A stretch of DNA of 64,000 nt, from positions 682,001 through 746,000 of the forward strand of contig NZ_JAQISN010000002.1 of NCBI RefSeq assembly GCF_037450285.1, given 5' to 3'. Under the pieces are notes generated by a model. It ran no database searches and was not told the origin of the DNA. It saw only the letters and a program-made list of their open reading frames with translations. This stretch comes from Erwinia sp. SLM-02. Lineage in GTDB: Bacteria; Pseudomonadota; Gammaproteobacteria; Enterobacterales; Enterobacteriaceae. Numbering within the stretch: position 1 is the first letter of the stretch; each line of letters starts with the position of its first letter. Shown one piece after another: positions 33,229 through 41,408 of the stretch. The position numbers and the translations under genes are program-made.

Positions 33229-34513
33229 GCCGCGCGCGCCCTTAGCGGCAGAGGCACGCCGCCTGACGCAGCAGGGTGACTGGCAGCAGGCCAGCGAGAA
33301 GCTCAGCCAGCTGATTACCGAAGTTACCGGCGTGCGGGCGACCGGCCTGAACATTAACCGCGACCAGTACAGCCTGAACTCGCTCAACGGCCGCGTGACG
33401 CTGGTCGATGGCCGCACGCTGTTCTTCAAGTATCACCACGAAGAAGGCGAAGAGCACACTATTGAGGAGTACTACCGCGCCGAGCTGCTGCGCGAGCACG
33501 GCTTCCGCGTGGATGTGCCGATCTACGCCTGCGGCGAGCCGGGGCGACAGATCCTGCTGTATACCCTGCGCGATGAAAAGCGGCTGGCCGACGTCTGCCG
33601 CGAGATTGAAGCGAATGCCGACTGGCAGGGAATGGCCCCGGTGGTCGATGCGCAGCGCCGCGCCGATGCGGAAATCCTCGCGCATACGCTGCCGACGCTG
33701 CAGCAGGCGCAGGTCAGCCAGGTGGAGGCCGAGTCTATCCACCAGCTGTTCTGGAACCGGCTGGTTTCCCCGGGCCACACCGCCGGACTGGGCGGGCGGG
33801 TTGACGGCTTTTACGTCAATCAGGACTTCACCCTGGGTGAGGTCACGCTGCCGTGGCAGAGCCTGAGCAACCTGCGGTGGCGCATCAACGGCGTGAGCTA
33901 TCAGCACACGCTGCGCCAGCTGTTCCTGGATGCCGGGCAGATCCTCGCGCCCGCCGCGCTGGCCCATCACGGGGTGGTAGTGGCGCACGGCGATGCGCAC
34001 AATGCCAACGTATGGTTTGATTCCGAGGACGGCGTACCGCAGCTGGTCAGCTTCGATCCGGCCTTCGCCGGCAGCCATATCCCGGCGCTGCTGGCCGAGA
34101 TCAAAGCCACCTTCCACAACATTTTTGCCCATCCCTGCTGGCTGTATGAGCCGGCGCAGGCGGCGGATATCTACCGGGTCAGCGTGCGGCGCGATGGCGA
34201 TACGCTGGAGGTGGAGCACAACTGGCAGCTGACGCCGCTGCGTCAGGCGTTCCTTGATAGTAAAGGCGAGCTGTACTGGAAGCCGCTGCTGGCCGCGCTG
34301 AAGGCCAAAGGCTGGCTGCCCGCGAACTGGCAGCAAATTATGCGCCTGGCGCTGTTCTGCTGCCCGACGCTGGTGATGAGCCTGCGGGCCGGGTCGGCCA
34401 GCCAGCATAATCCGGTCAGTTCGACGATTGGCCTGGCGATGGCCGTGATGCTGGGCAGCGGCGGCGATGATGAGTTCTCCCGCTGGCTGGACGGCCTGCT
34501 GACGGAAGGATAA
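33221..34513 (+). CDS. aminoglycoside phosphotransferase-fold small-molecule kinase
   Basis: 430 residues. APH/choline kinase fold: the ATP-binding Lys in FFKYHHE and helix Glu in the following EEYYRAEL stretch, catalytic loop HGDAHNANV (HGDxxxxN) and metal-binding Asp in SFDPAFA. Substrate unknown; family members phosphorylate hydroxyls of aminoglycosides, choline, homoserine and sugars. The ATG lies inside the end of the dehydrogenase gene. A kinase in the middle of a dehydrogenase set suggests an activated phosphoester intermediate, or trapping of the imported compound. Confidence 0.78.
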   Translation: MTEPRAPLAAEARRLTQQGDWQQASEKLSQLITEVTGVRATGLNINRDQYSLNSLNGRVTLVDGRTLFFKYHHEEGEEHTIEEYYRAELLREHGFRVDVPIYACGEPGRQILLYTLRDEKRLADVCREIEANADWQGMAPVVDAQRRADAEILAHTLPTLQQAQVSQVEAESIHQLFWNRLVSPGHTAGLGGRVDGFYVNQDFTLGEVTLPWQSLSNLRWRINGVSYQHTLRQLFLDAGQILAPAALAHHGVVVAHGDAHNANVWFDSEDGVPQLVSFDPAFAGSHIPALLAEIKATFHNIFAHPCWLYEPAQAADIYRVSVRRDGDTLEVEHNWQLTPLRQAFLDSKGELYWKPLLAALKAKGWLPANWQQIMRLALFCCPTLVMSLRAGSASQHNPVSSTIGLAMAVMLGSGGDDEFSRWLDGLLTEG

Positions 34514-34516
34514 GCG

Positions 34517-35482
34517 ATGAAAACGGTACAGCTGTACGGCGTCGGCGATCTCAGAGTGGAAGCGAAAGCGCCCGCCGTGCTGGCGGCCGGTCAGGTACGC
34601 ATTCAGGTGCGTGCGGCCGGGATCTGCGGTTCCGACATTCATAACTATCGCACCGGGAAATGGATGGCCGGCCTGCCGGTCACGCCGGGCCATGAGCTGT
34701 TTGGCGTGGTGATCGACGCGGCGGAAGCCACTGCAGGCTTCCCGCCGGGAACCCGCGTGGTGGCCGATTCCCGCGTCTGGTGCGGCACCTGCCCCGCCTG
34801 CCTGCGCGGTGCGCACAATCTCTGTACCTCGCTGGGCTTTGTCGGTGAGGTGTGCGACGGCGGTTTCGCCGAGCAGGTCGTGCTGCCGGTCAGCGGCCTG
34901 CTGCGGGTGCCGGACGAGGTGGCAGATGATATTGCCGTGCTCAGCGAACCGCTCGGCGTGGCGCTGCGGGTGGTTAATCAGCTGAACCCGCCGCCGGGCA
35001 GCCGGGTGCGCGTTGCCGGCGGCGGCACCATTGGCGGGCTGGTGGCGCTGCTGTTGCACCATACGCGCCGCTGCCGGGTACAGCTGAGCGAGCCGAACGC
35101 AGCTCGCCGGGGGCGAATCGCCGCGCTGATCCCGCTGGATGAAGACGGCGACTATGACTTCGCCGTGGAGGCCACCGGGATCGGCAGCGTGCTGCAGCAG
35201 CTGGTCGGCGGCATCACCTCCGGCGGGCGTATTGCGCTGGTGGGGATTTTTCACCACGACGGCGAGCTGGACTTCAATCAGCTGGTTGAGCGGGAAATCT
35301 CCCTGACCGGCTGCAGCGTGTTTCAGAGCGAACAGCAGGCCGCGCTGGGGCTGATGGCCGATCTGGCCGACGGGCTGCGCACGCTGATCGCGCCTCCTGT
35401 GTCGCTGGACGACGTGCCGCAGGCCTACGAAATGCTGATCCAGGGCAAATCCTCCTACCTGAAGACGGTGGTGATACCATGA
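34517..35482 (+). CDS. zinc-dependent MDR alcohol dehydrogenase
   Basis: 321 residues, on the short side for the family. Catalytic zinc motifs CGSD and GHE, structural cysteines in a CGTCPACLRGAHNLC block, and nucleotide turn AGGGTIGG. It oxidises a secondary alcohol of a polyol-like substrate with NAD(P). Three bases separate it from the kinase gene, and it overlaps the SDR gene by four (ATGA). In the sulfonate pathway HpsNOP a similar trio of dehydrogenases occurs (from memory of that pathway). Confidence 0.83.
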   Translation: MKTVQLYGVGDLRVEAKAPAVLAAGQVRIQVRAAGICGSDIHNYRTGKWMAGLPVTPGHELFGVVIDAAEATAGFPPGTRVVADSRVWCGTCPACLRGAHNLCTSLGFVGEVCDGGFAEQVVLPVSGLLRVPDEVADDIAVLSEPLGVALRVVNQLNPPPGSRVRVAGGGTIGGLVALLLHHTRRCRVQLSEPNAARRGRIAALIPLDEDGDYDFAVEATGIGSVLQQLVGGITSGGRIALVGIFHHDGELDFNQLVEREISLTGCSVFQSEQQAALGLMADLADGLRTLIAPPVSLDDVPQAYEMLIQGKSSYLKTVVIP

Positions 35483-36237
35483 ATGTGATGAACAGCTTTT
35501 CCCTAAGCGGCAGGCGCGCCCTGGTGACCGGGGCTACGCGCGGGATCGGCCTGGCGCTGGCGACCGCGCTGGCGCAGGCCGGGGCCAGCGTGATCCTCAC
35601 CGGCCGCTCCTCGTCCACGGTGGACCGGGCCGTAGCGGAACTTCAGACGCAGGGCTTTTGCGTTGAGGGCCGGGTGCTGGATGTGACCCGCACCGCCGAT
35701 ATCCAGCGCTGTCTGGGGGAGATCGGTGATATCGACATCCTGATTAACAACGCCGGGACCGAGCAGATCTGCCCGTCGCTGGATGCTGACGAAGCGCTGT
35801 GGGACACCATTATTGCCACCAACCTGAAAGGGGCGTTTTTCTGCGCGCAGGCGGCGGCACGCAGCATGACCCGGGGCAACGGCGGAACCATTATTAACCT
35901 CTGTTCGCTGACCAGCGCGGTCGGCGTGCCGGGCGCTGCGGCCTACGGCAGCTCTAAATCGGGGCTGACCGGCATGACCCGGGCATTAAGCACCGAGTGG
36001 GCGCCGCTGGGGATCCGGGTGAATGGCATCGCACCGGGGTATTTTGAAACGGAGATGACCCAGGCCTTTTATCAGGATGCGGCCTGGGTGGAGAGCATGC
36101 AGGCGAAGATCCCGCTGGGCCGCTTCGGCGAGCTGGCGGATCTTGCCGGGGCGGTGGTATTCCTCTGCTCCCCGGCTGCCCGCTATATCACCGGGCAGAT
36201 CCTCTACGTTGACGGCGGCTATCTGGCGGCGATTTAA
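35479..36237 (+). CDS. short-chain dehydrogenase/reductase
   Basis: 252 residues, classical SDR: TGATRGIG cofactor loop, NNAG, catalytic Ser and YGSSK (Tyr-x3-Lys). Last gene of the plus-strand operon; it ends only 2 bp from the stop codon of the converging FMN enzyme. With the preceding Zn enzyme it could interconvert or epimerise a hydroxyl via a ketone. Confidence 0.88.
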   Translation: MNVMNSFSLSGRRALVTGATRGIGLALATALAQAGASVILTGRSSSTVDRAVAELQTQGFCVEGRVLDVTRTADIQRCLGEIGDIDILINNAGTEQICPSLDADEALWDTIIATNLKGAFFCAQAAARSMTRGNGGTIINLCSLTSAVGVPGAAAYGSSKSGLTGMTRALSTEWAPLGIRVNGIAPGYFETEMTQAFYQDAAWVESMQAKIPLGRFGELADLAGAVVFLCSPAARYITGQILYVDGGYLAAI

Positions 36238-36239
36238 GC

Positions 36240-37376
36240 TCAGACGCGGTGCAGCAGTCCGGCGTGCAGCTCGTTGACCGAACGGCAGCCCAGCTGCGCC
36301 AGCGTGCGGTCAATTTCCTGCTTCATCGTAGCGATGGTGCTGGCCACCAGCGCTTCGCCACCGGCGGCGACGGCATACAGCAGCGGCCGACCCAGCAGTA
36401 CCGCATCGGCCCCCAGCGCCAGCGCTTTCACCACGTCGGTTCCGCGCCGGAAGCCGCTGTCGATCAGCACGCTGAAGTCCGGCCCCACCGCCGCCCGCAC
36501 CGCAGGCAGGGCCAGCATCGGGCTGTGCGTGCCGTCCAGCTGTCGGCCACCGTGGTTCGACAGCACGATGCCTTCCGCCCCCAGCCGCTGCGCCGCCAGC
36601 GCATCGTCAACCGTCATAATTCCTTTGATATACAGCGGCCCCTGCCAGATTTCACGAACCCAGGCGAGGGTTTCCCAGCTCAGCGCCGGGTCCATCTGGC
36701 TGGCAAAGTAGGCCGCCCCGCCCGCGCCCCGCTGGTATTCTGCCGGGATATAGGGTTTCAGGTTGCCAAAGCCCGGCATCCCCTGCGGCAGCAGCGTGCG
36801 CATCACCCAGCCGGGATGGGCGGCAACATCGGCCATCGCCCCCAGGGAGAGCTTCATCGGCCGCCGGTAGTGGCGCTTATCACGCTCGCGGTTACCGAAA
36901 TGCACCGCGTCCACCGAGACCACCAGCGCCGTGCAGCCCGCCTGCCGGGCGCGCTCCAGCAGGTTGCGGGTGACGTTGCGGTCTTTCAGCACGTAAAGCT
37001 GGAACCAGCGTTCGCCGTTGGATGCGGCGGCAATCTCCTCCATCGAGGCGGTCGACACCGTGCTCTGGATGTAGCCAATCCCCTGCCCGGCCGCCGCGCG
37101 GGCGATCATCTGGTCGGCCTGATTGCGCAGCATGCCGTTATAGCCGGTCGGCGCAACCAGCAGCGGTGCCGCCAGCCGGGTTTGCCCCACACTCGTTGCA
37201 GTGTCGCGGCTGGCCGCATCCTGCAGCACCGCCGGGGCGAACATCCAGCGGCGGAAAACATCCAGATTGTGTTGCAGCGTGGTTTCGTCTTCCGCTCCGC
37301 CGTCCACATAGCTAAAGGCGAAGGCGGGCAGCATCCGCCTGGCCTGACGGCGCAGGTCAGCCGCATTGAGTAGCAT
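36240..37376 (-). CDS. FMN-dependent alpha-hydroxyacid dehydrogenase (LldD family)
   Basis: 378 residues. TIM barrel with APTGYNGM flavin site, catalytic base His in LSNHGGRQLDG and the active-site Lys in YIKGI. It oxidises an L-2-hydroxyacid to the 2-oxoacid. Second gene of the minus-strand operon: its start overlaps the end of the aminotransferase gene by 20 bp. Together the two genes could turn a hydroxyacid into an amino acid, or the reverse. Confidence 0.87.
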   Translation of the reverse strand: MLLNAADLRRQARRMLPAFAFSYVDGGAEDETTLQHNLDVFRRWMFAPAVLQDAASRDTATSVGQTRLAAPLLVAPTGYNGMLRNQADQMIARAAAGQGIGYIQSTVSTASMEEIAAASNGERWFQLYVLKDRNVTRNLLERARQAGCTALVVSVDAVHFGNRERDKRHYRRPMKLSLGAMADVAAHPGWVMRTLLPQGMPGFGNLKPYIPAEYQRGAGGAAYFASQMDPALSWETLAWVREIWQGPLYIKGIMTVDDALAAQRLGAEGIVLSNHGGRQLDGTHSPMLALPAVRAAVGPDFSVLIDSGFRRGTDVVKALALGADAVLLGRPLLYAVAAGGEALVASTIATMKQEIDRTLAQLGCRSVNELHAGLLHRV

Positions 37377-38484
37377 AGATACCCCTTAAGGTATTGATAA
37401 AAGTTGAATTATCTTCCGGACTGCCGACGGAAACCCGCACCCAGTCAGTATAACCAGCTTCACGCCACGGTTTCACGATGATCCCGTACTCCAGCAGTTT
37501 TTTTGCCAGATCGCGGCTGTCCCCGCCCGTGCGGAAGAACAGGAAGTTGGCTACGGAGGGGGCGACCAGATAGCCCAGCTCTGCCAGCTGCTGGCGCATC
37601 AGTTCCCGCTGTTCGGTCACCAACGCCATACTGGCCGCCACGTGATCCGGATCCTGCAACGCGGCCAGCGCCGCCGCCTGCGCGGAGCGGTTGATATTAA
37701 ACGGCGTGCGCACGCGATTGATCACCCCGGCGAGCGCATCGTCGCTGGTGATACCGTAGCCCACGCGCAGCCCGGCCAGCCCCCATGCCTTCGAGAAGGT
37801 GCGCAGCACAATCCACGGCCGCGGCTGCGCTTTCAGCACGCTCAGGCTGTCTGGATAGTCGCTGAGGTGGTGGCAGTATTCATAGTAGGCTTCATCAATC
37901 ACCAGGATGCAGTCCTGCGGTGCCTGTGCGACCAGCCGGCTGAAGTCCTCGCGGCCCAGCATGCAGCCCACCGGGTTAGAGGGATTGCTGAGGATCAGCA
38001 TTTTGGCCGGCTGGCTCAGCGCCTGCTGCCAGGCCGGCAGGTCGAATTCCATCTGCTGATTCACCGGCACCAGCGCCACCTCCGCGCCCATCATCTGCGG
38101 ATAGATCTGATGCAGCCCGAAGGACGGCTCCAGCGTCACCACCCGTTCGCCGGGATTGATAAACGCCAGGCAGAGCAGCTTCAGCAGCTCTTCCGAGCCG
38201 TTACCGATCACGATACGTTCCGCATCAGCCCCGGTGTGTTCCGCCAGCGCATGGCGCAGTTTCAGGCTGGCGGAATCAGAGTAAATTCCGGTGTGGCCCA
38301 GATCGGCACGCAGCGCCGCCGCCACCAGCGGACTGGCCCCGAGGGGATTTTCATTGCTGCCCAGCCGGGTGATACGGTCAACCTGCCAGGTTTCACGCAC
38401 CGCATCGTCCGACATCCCGGCGTTATATACGCCCAGCTGCAGGGCCGCTTTTCTTGCCAGCTTTTCTATTTGAGTCTGAGACAT
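37357..38484 (-). CDS. HisC-like class I/II aminotransferase
   Basis: 375 residues, somewhat longer than E. coli HisC (356). PLP lysine in FSKAWGLAGLR, substrate/cofactor motifs LSNPSNP and a C-terminal Arg region. It is not in a his operon: it is led by a sigma-54 promoter and followed by the FMN enzyme. Likely amino transfer to or from the 2-oxoacid made by that enzyme, releasing nitrogen to 2-oxoglutarate. Histidinol-phosphate cannot be excluded as a side substrate. Confidence 0.83.
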   Translation of the reverse strand: MSQTQIEKLARKAALQLGVYNAGMSDDAVRETWQVDRITRLGSNENPLGASPLVAAALRADLGHTGIYSDSASLKLRHALAEHTGADAERIVIGNGSEELLKLLCLAFINPGERVVTLEPSFGLHQIYPQMMGAEVALVPVNQQMEFDLPAWQQALSQPAKMLILSNPSNPVGCMLGREDFSRLVAQAPQDCILVIDEAYYEYCHHLSDYPDSLSVLKAQPRPWIVLRTFSKAWGLAGLRVGYGITSDDALAGVINRVRTPFNINRSAQAAALAALQDPDHVAASMALVTEQRELMRQQLAELGYLVAPSVANFLFFRTGGDSRDLAKKLLEYGIIVKPWREAGYTDWVRVSVGSPEDNSTFINTLRGIYATQCG

Positions 38485-38604
38485 CTGAATTCCGCTCCGT
38501 TAATGGAATATCGATCGTTGCCGCCGTCCGGAAGCCACGGTTCGGGTCACCGCCGCGACAGCAATGAGTGAGATTAATTTATCAGAAAAGTGTAGATGTA
38601 TAAT

Positions 38605-38616
38605 CTTGTATATACA
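38605..38616. promoter_or_regulatory. palindrome TGTATATACA, second copy
   Basis: CTTGTATATACA, identical over 12 bases to the copy at 29172-29183, and part of the longer perfect palindrome TTGTATATACAA (38606-38617). It lies at the predicted start of the minus-strand sigma-54 transcript. Confidence 0.62.
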
Positions 38617-38618
38617 AT

Positions 38619-38635
38619 TGCAATTCATATGCCAG
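38619..38635 (-). promoter_or_regulatory. sigma-54 promoter of the aminotransferase/FMN-enzyme operon
   Basis: Minus strand CTGGCATATGAATTGCA: GG and GC separated by ten bases, with the flanking TTGCA of the -12 element. Same design as the promoter at 29151. Predicted start near 38608, about 120 bp before the first gene. Confidence 0.72.
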
Positions 38636-38720
38636 CTGCGCAAAAAAACCAGTCCGTAAAGCAACGTGGGCGCAGAGGGGATATGCGGTAAGGATCTGGC
38701 GGGAAACGCGGGTTAAGGCG

Positions 38721-38735
38721 GCACCGTTTCAGTGC
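38721..38735. promoter_or_regulatory. NtrC-like enhancer site
   Basis: GCACCGTTTCAGTGC matches GCAC-N7-GTGC exactly; the minus strand reads TGCACTGAAACGGTGC, close to strong enterobacterial NtrC sites. Its centre is about 120 bp upstream of the predicted start, the usual enhancer distance. Confidence 0.68.
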
Positions 38736-38974
38736 ATGGCGATGGGTGATGGTGCGCAGATTATCTCGTGGAAGAGCGATTATCGATTCAACCCGAGTTC
38801 CCATCAGGACAAAGATTATCGAATGAGTAGTGCTTCCCAACGGTGTAGTGTGTATCCGCGCGATGGCATTAATCGCCAGGCATGAACGATACGGTAAATG
38901 ACACCTTGATATGCCCAATGGTTAAAAACAATCGCTCGGTCAACGAGCCAGCCAATCAGCCTGCATGAAAGAAA

Positions 38975-38993
38975 GCGGCTCATCGCGAGCCGC
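38975..38993 (-). terminator. terminator of the BtpA/TenA-like genes
   Basis: Minus strand GCGGCTC, a five-base loop and GAGCCGC followed by TTTCTTTC, 25 bp after the TenA-like stop codon. Confidence 0.75.
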
Positions 38994-39018
38994 CTATTAG
39001 CCAGGCGTAAGCCCTTAA

Positions 39019-39663
39019 TTAATCGACGTAGGCCGCGGTATGGAAATCAATTTCCCACTGCAGCACCTCACCGTACAGCGTCGACAGCGCCTGTTTTTCC
39101 GCTTCGCTCAGCGCGTGGGCGCAGCGGTCCAGCTCTTCTTTCAGCCAGCAGGCCTGCTGGTAGAACTCTTCTTCCGCATGCATCTCCACCCAGCGCCGGA
39201 CGTCGGCATCCTGCTGGCTCTGCTCGCTCACCCGACGGCACCAGTGGTAGTACATCCACTCGGCGCCGAACATCAGGGTGATAATCTGCGCATAGCTGCC
39301 CTGCTGTGCGGTATGCAGCATGCCGTCGCGGAAGCGCCGCACCCCGGGCAGGTCGTCCGGATAGTCGGCAGGATCGACCTGACGCTCCGCCAGCACCCGT
39401 TCAAACCAGGCGATCTGCGTATCCACCAGCGCGTTCAGCACGCCAATCAGCCAGCGCTGCTGGCGGATATCCGGGGCCTTGCTGACGCCAAGCGCGAATA
39501 TCGCAATCGCCGTGGCCACGAAGTTGCCTTCAAACACCAGATAGCGGTTAAACACCGACGCCGGCAGGCGATCGTGTTCGATATCCAGCACAAAGCGGTG
39601 CTGCTGCATCGCCCGCCAGGCATCCTGATGTTCGCGCAGCAGCCTTTCGCTGAACGCTTCCAT
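39019..39663 (-). CDS. TenA/THI-4 family protein, type lacking the catalytic Cys
   Basis: 214 residues, all-helical TenA fold. Where thiaminase II TenA has a catalytic Cys followed by FWxY, this protein reads AEWMYY, so it looks like the cysteine-less TenA_E branch; a conserved C-terminal Glu (in HAEEEFYQ) is kept. TenA_E proteins of plants act on formylamino- and amino-pyrimidine breakdown products of thiamine (family knowledge). Its ATG overlaps the stop codon of the BtpA gene (TGATG). An M20 hydrolase in the same locus recalls YlmB, which deformylates the same compounds, but a non-thiamine substrate is equally possible. Confidence 0.72.
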   Translation of the reverse strand: MEAFSERLLREHQDAWRAMQQHRFVLDIEHDRLPASVFNRYLVFEGNFVATAIAIFALGVSKAPDIRQQRWLIGVLNALVDTQIAWFERVLAERQVDPADYPDDLPGVRRFRDGMLHTAQQGSYAQIITLMFGAEWMYYHWCRRVSEQSQQDADVRRWVEMHAEEEFYQQACWLKEELDRCAHALSEAEKQALSTLYGEVLQWEIDFHTAAYVD

Positions 39664-40508
39664 CACGCTTCCTCCAGCGCGGCCTGAGCAACGGACATAA
39701 AGTGCTTAACGCGGGCCAGGTCCACATCGTTCCACCACACGCCGTCCACCTTCATGGTGCTGGCAACAATCACCCCCTGGGTGCGGCCGAGGATCTGACA
39801 AATGTTGGCGGGCGTCACGCCGGAACCCACCAGCAGCGGCAGCCCGGTAGCGGCGCGGATCTCGTCGATTTCCTCCATCGTGGCGCTGTCGCCGGTGCGC
39901 TGGCCGGTGGCGATCACCGCGTCGGCCTCGAAGAAGTCCACGTCACGGGTCAGTTCCTGGATCGAGCGGTCGGCGACGATGGCGTGGCTGCCGTGCTTCA
40001 CGTGGCTGTCGGCAAAGACGCGGATCTGTTCGGCGCGCAGCTGGCTGCGATAGCGCAGTGCCTTCGCCGCGGCACCTTCGATAAAGCCTTCGTTAGCGAT
40101 ATACGCATTCGCCCACTGGTTGACGCGAATAAAATCGGCACCGCCCGCCAGCGCGGTAGCCATCGCCGGGATCGCGGCGTTGGCCAGCACGCTAATTCCC
40201 AGCGGCACGCCAAAACGCTCGCGCACCTTTTCGGTAATCACCGCCATCAGCGCCGACGTTTCGTGGCCAATATCTTCAGGTTTAGAAAACGGAATATCGC
40301 CATGGTTTTCTACAATCAAACCGTGAACGCCGCCTGCAACATAATTTTCGGCATCACGAAGAGCACGTTCAATAATATCCCTGACTGATTTACCACGATA
40401 TTTCGGCGTGCCGGGGAACGGGTCACAGTGAATAACACCCATCACCGCTTTACTACGTGAAAAAATAGCTTGTATTGCATTCGTTTTTTCTGCTGAGATA
40501 GCACCCAT
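39663..40508 (-). CDS. BtpA/SgcQ-family TIM-barrel protein
   Basis: 281 residues from ATG 40508, chosen for the AGG at a spacing of 9; an in-frame ATG at 40517 and a longer frame to 40637 lack a proper site. Typical BtpA motifs: VMGVIHCDPFPGTP, VENHGDIPF, VNQWANAYI and a C-terminal VGSGVTPANI phosphate-binding-like loop. In SgcQ-type loci these proteins are found with sugar kinases and transporters; a nucleosidase- or aldolase-like role has been suggested for the family but I cannot assign one. Only 27 bp separate it from the divergent kinase gene. Confidence 0.78.
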   Translation of the reverse strand: MGAISAEKTNAIQAIFSRSKAVMGVIHCDPFPGTPKYRGKSVRDIIERALRDAENYVAGGVHGLIVENHGDIPFSKPEDIGHETSALMAVITEKVRERFGVPLGISVLANAAIPAMATALAGGADFIRVNQWANAYIANEGFIEGAAAKALRYRSQLRAEQIRVFADSHVKHGSHAIVADRSIQELTRDVDFFEADAVIATGQRTGDSATMEEIDEIRAATGLPLLVGSGVTPANICQILGRTQGVIVASTMKVDGVWWNDVDLARVKHFMSVAQAALEEA

Positions 40509-40535
40509 CTTATCCATCCTGTTTAAGGAAACACT

Positions 40536-41405
40536 ATGCGTGTTTATGTCACCGGTAATATTACCGTCGATGAAACATGGTCCATTGCGGATATTCCGCA
40601 AAAGGGATCCTCGATTCATGGCGTTAAAGTCTCGCAAGATATTGGCGGTAAAGGTGCAAACCAGGCGATTATTTTATCCCGCTGCGGAATAGAAACACAT
40701 TTAATTGCCGCCACGGGAAATGACAGCAACGGCATATGGCTCCGCCAGCAAATGATTAATGAAGAATTAACGTTATTACCCACTACGTATTTTAACCAAC
40801 ATAGCGATACCTCAATTATTTTAAACAGCGCCGATGGCGATAATGCCATTATTACGACGACCGCAAGCGCGGATGCCTTTGGCCTGGAAGATATTATTCC
40901 CCATCTGGCCGATGCCGCTCCGGGCGATATTTTGTTGCAACAGGGGAATTTCTCCCTGGAAAAAACGCGCGCTCTGTTCCAGCTGGCCAAAGCGCGCGGC
41001 CTGACCACGGTATTTAATCCTTCCCCGGTTAACCCCGACTTTGCTCATCTCTGGCCGCTGATTGATATCGCGGTGGTCAATGAATCAGAGGCCGGGGAAC
41101 TCCAGCCCCATGGCGTTAAGACCTTAGTCATTACCGAGGGTGCGGCCGGTGCCTGGCTGGTCAGCGAAGGCCAGCGCCGGTTCTGCCCGGCGGTTGCGGC
41201 AACGGCCGTGGATACCACCGGTGCGGGCGATACCTTCCTCGCCGTCATGCTGGCCTCTGCGCTGCTGCGCGGTGTTCTGCCGGATCCGTTAGCACTGGCT
41301 CACGCCAGCCGGGCCGCCGCCATCACCGTCAGCCGCCGGGGAACCTTTAGTGCGTTTCCCAGCCAGCAGGAACTCGCCGCCCTGTTAAGCACGGGCGGCG
41401 AGTAA
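40536..41405 (+). CDS. PfkB-family carbohydrate kinase (embedded antisense)
   Basis: 289 residues with GGKGANQA near the start and DTTGAGDTF near the end. It phosphorylates a sugar or nucleoside-like compound with ATP. Its first half is AT-richer than the surrounding genes. It lies on the opposite strand between the binding-protein gene (3-bp gap between stop codons) and the BtpA gene (27 bp between starts), so transcripts of the two minus-strand genes would be antisense to it. AAGGAAACACT precedes the ATG. Confidence 0.87.
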   Translation: MRVYVTGNITVDETWSIADIPQKGSSIHGVKVSQDIGGKGANQAIILSRCGIETHLIAATGNDSNGIWLRQQMINEELTLLPTTYFNQHSDTSIILNSADGDNAIITTTASADAFGLEDIIPHLADAAPGDILLQQGNFSLEKTRALFQLAKARGLTTVFNPSPVNPDFAHLWPLIDIAVVNESEAGELQPHGVKTLVITEGAAGAWLVSEGQRRFCPAVAATAVDTTGAGDTFLAVMLASALLRGVLPDPLALAHASRAAAITVSRRGTFSAFPSQQELAALLSTGGE

Positions 41406-41408
41406 GCC

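Larger units (their letters stand above)
38485..39018. other. 534-bp intergenic region with promoter elements and a terminator
   Basis: No credible gene. It holds the minus-strand sigma-54 promoter, NtrC-like site and palindrome of the aminotransferase operon, and at its right end the terminator of the TenA-like gene. Two short frames (97 codons minus, 38625-38918; about 49 codons plus from 38736) overlap the promoter elements and have no recognisable similarity. Confidence 0.6.

Noticed and set aside
33242..35257. 671-codon minus-strand frame across the kinase and Zn-ADH genes
   Set aside because: It lies antisense to two overlapping-operon genes with intact motifs and has none itself.
36249..37373. 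374-codon plus-strand frame opposite the FMN enzyme
   Set aside because: Arg/His/Gln-rich shadow; the minus-strand frame has the NHGGRQLD active site.
38736..38885. Short plus-strand frame starting at 38736
   Set aside because: No ribosome site and no family resemblance; it is placed next to the NtrC-like site.
38625..38918. 97-codon minus-strand frame in the intergenic region before the aminotransferase
   Set aside because: It overlaps the sigma-54 and NtrC elements, has no ribosome site and resembles nothing I know.
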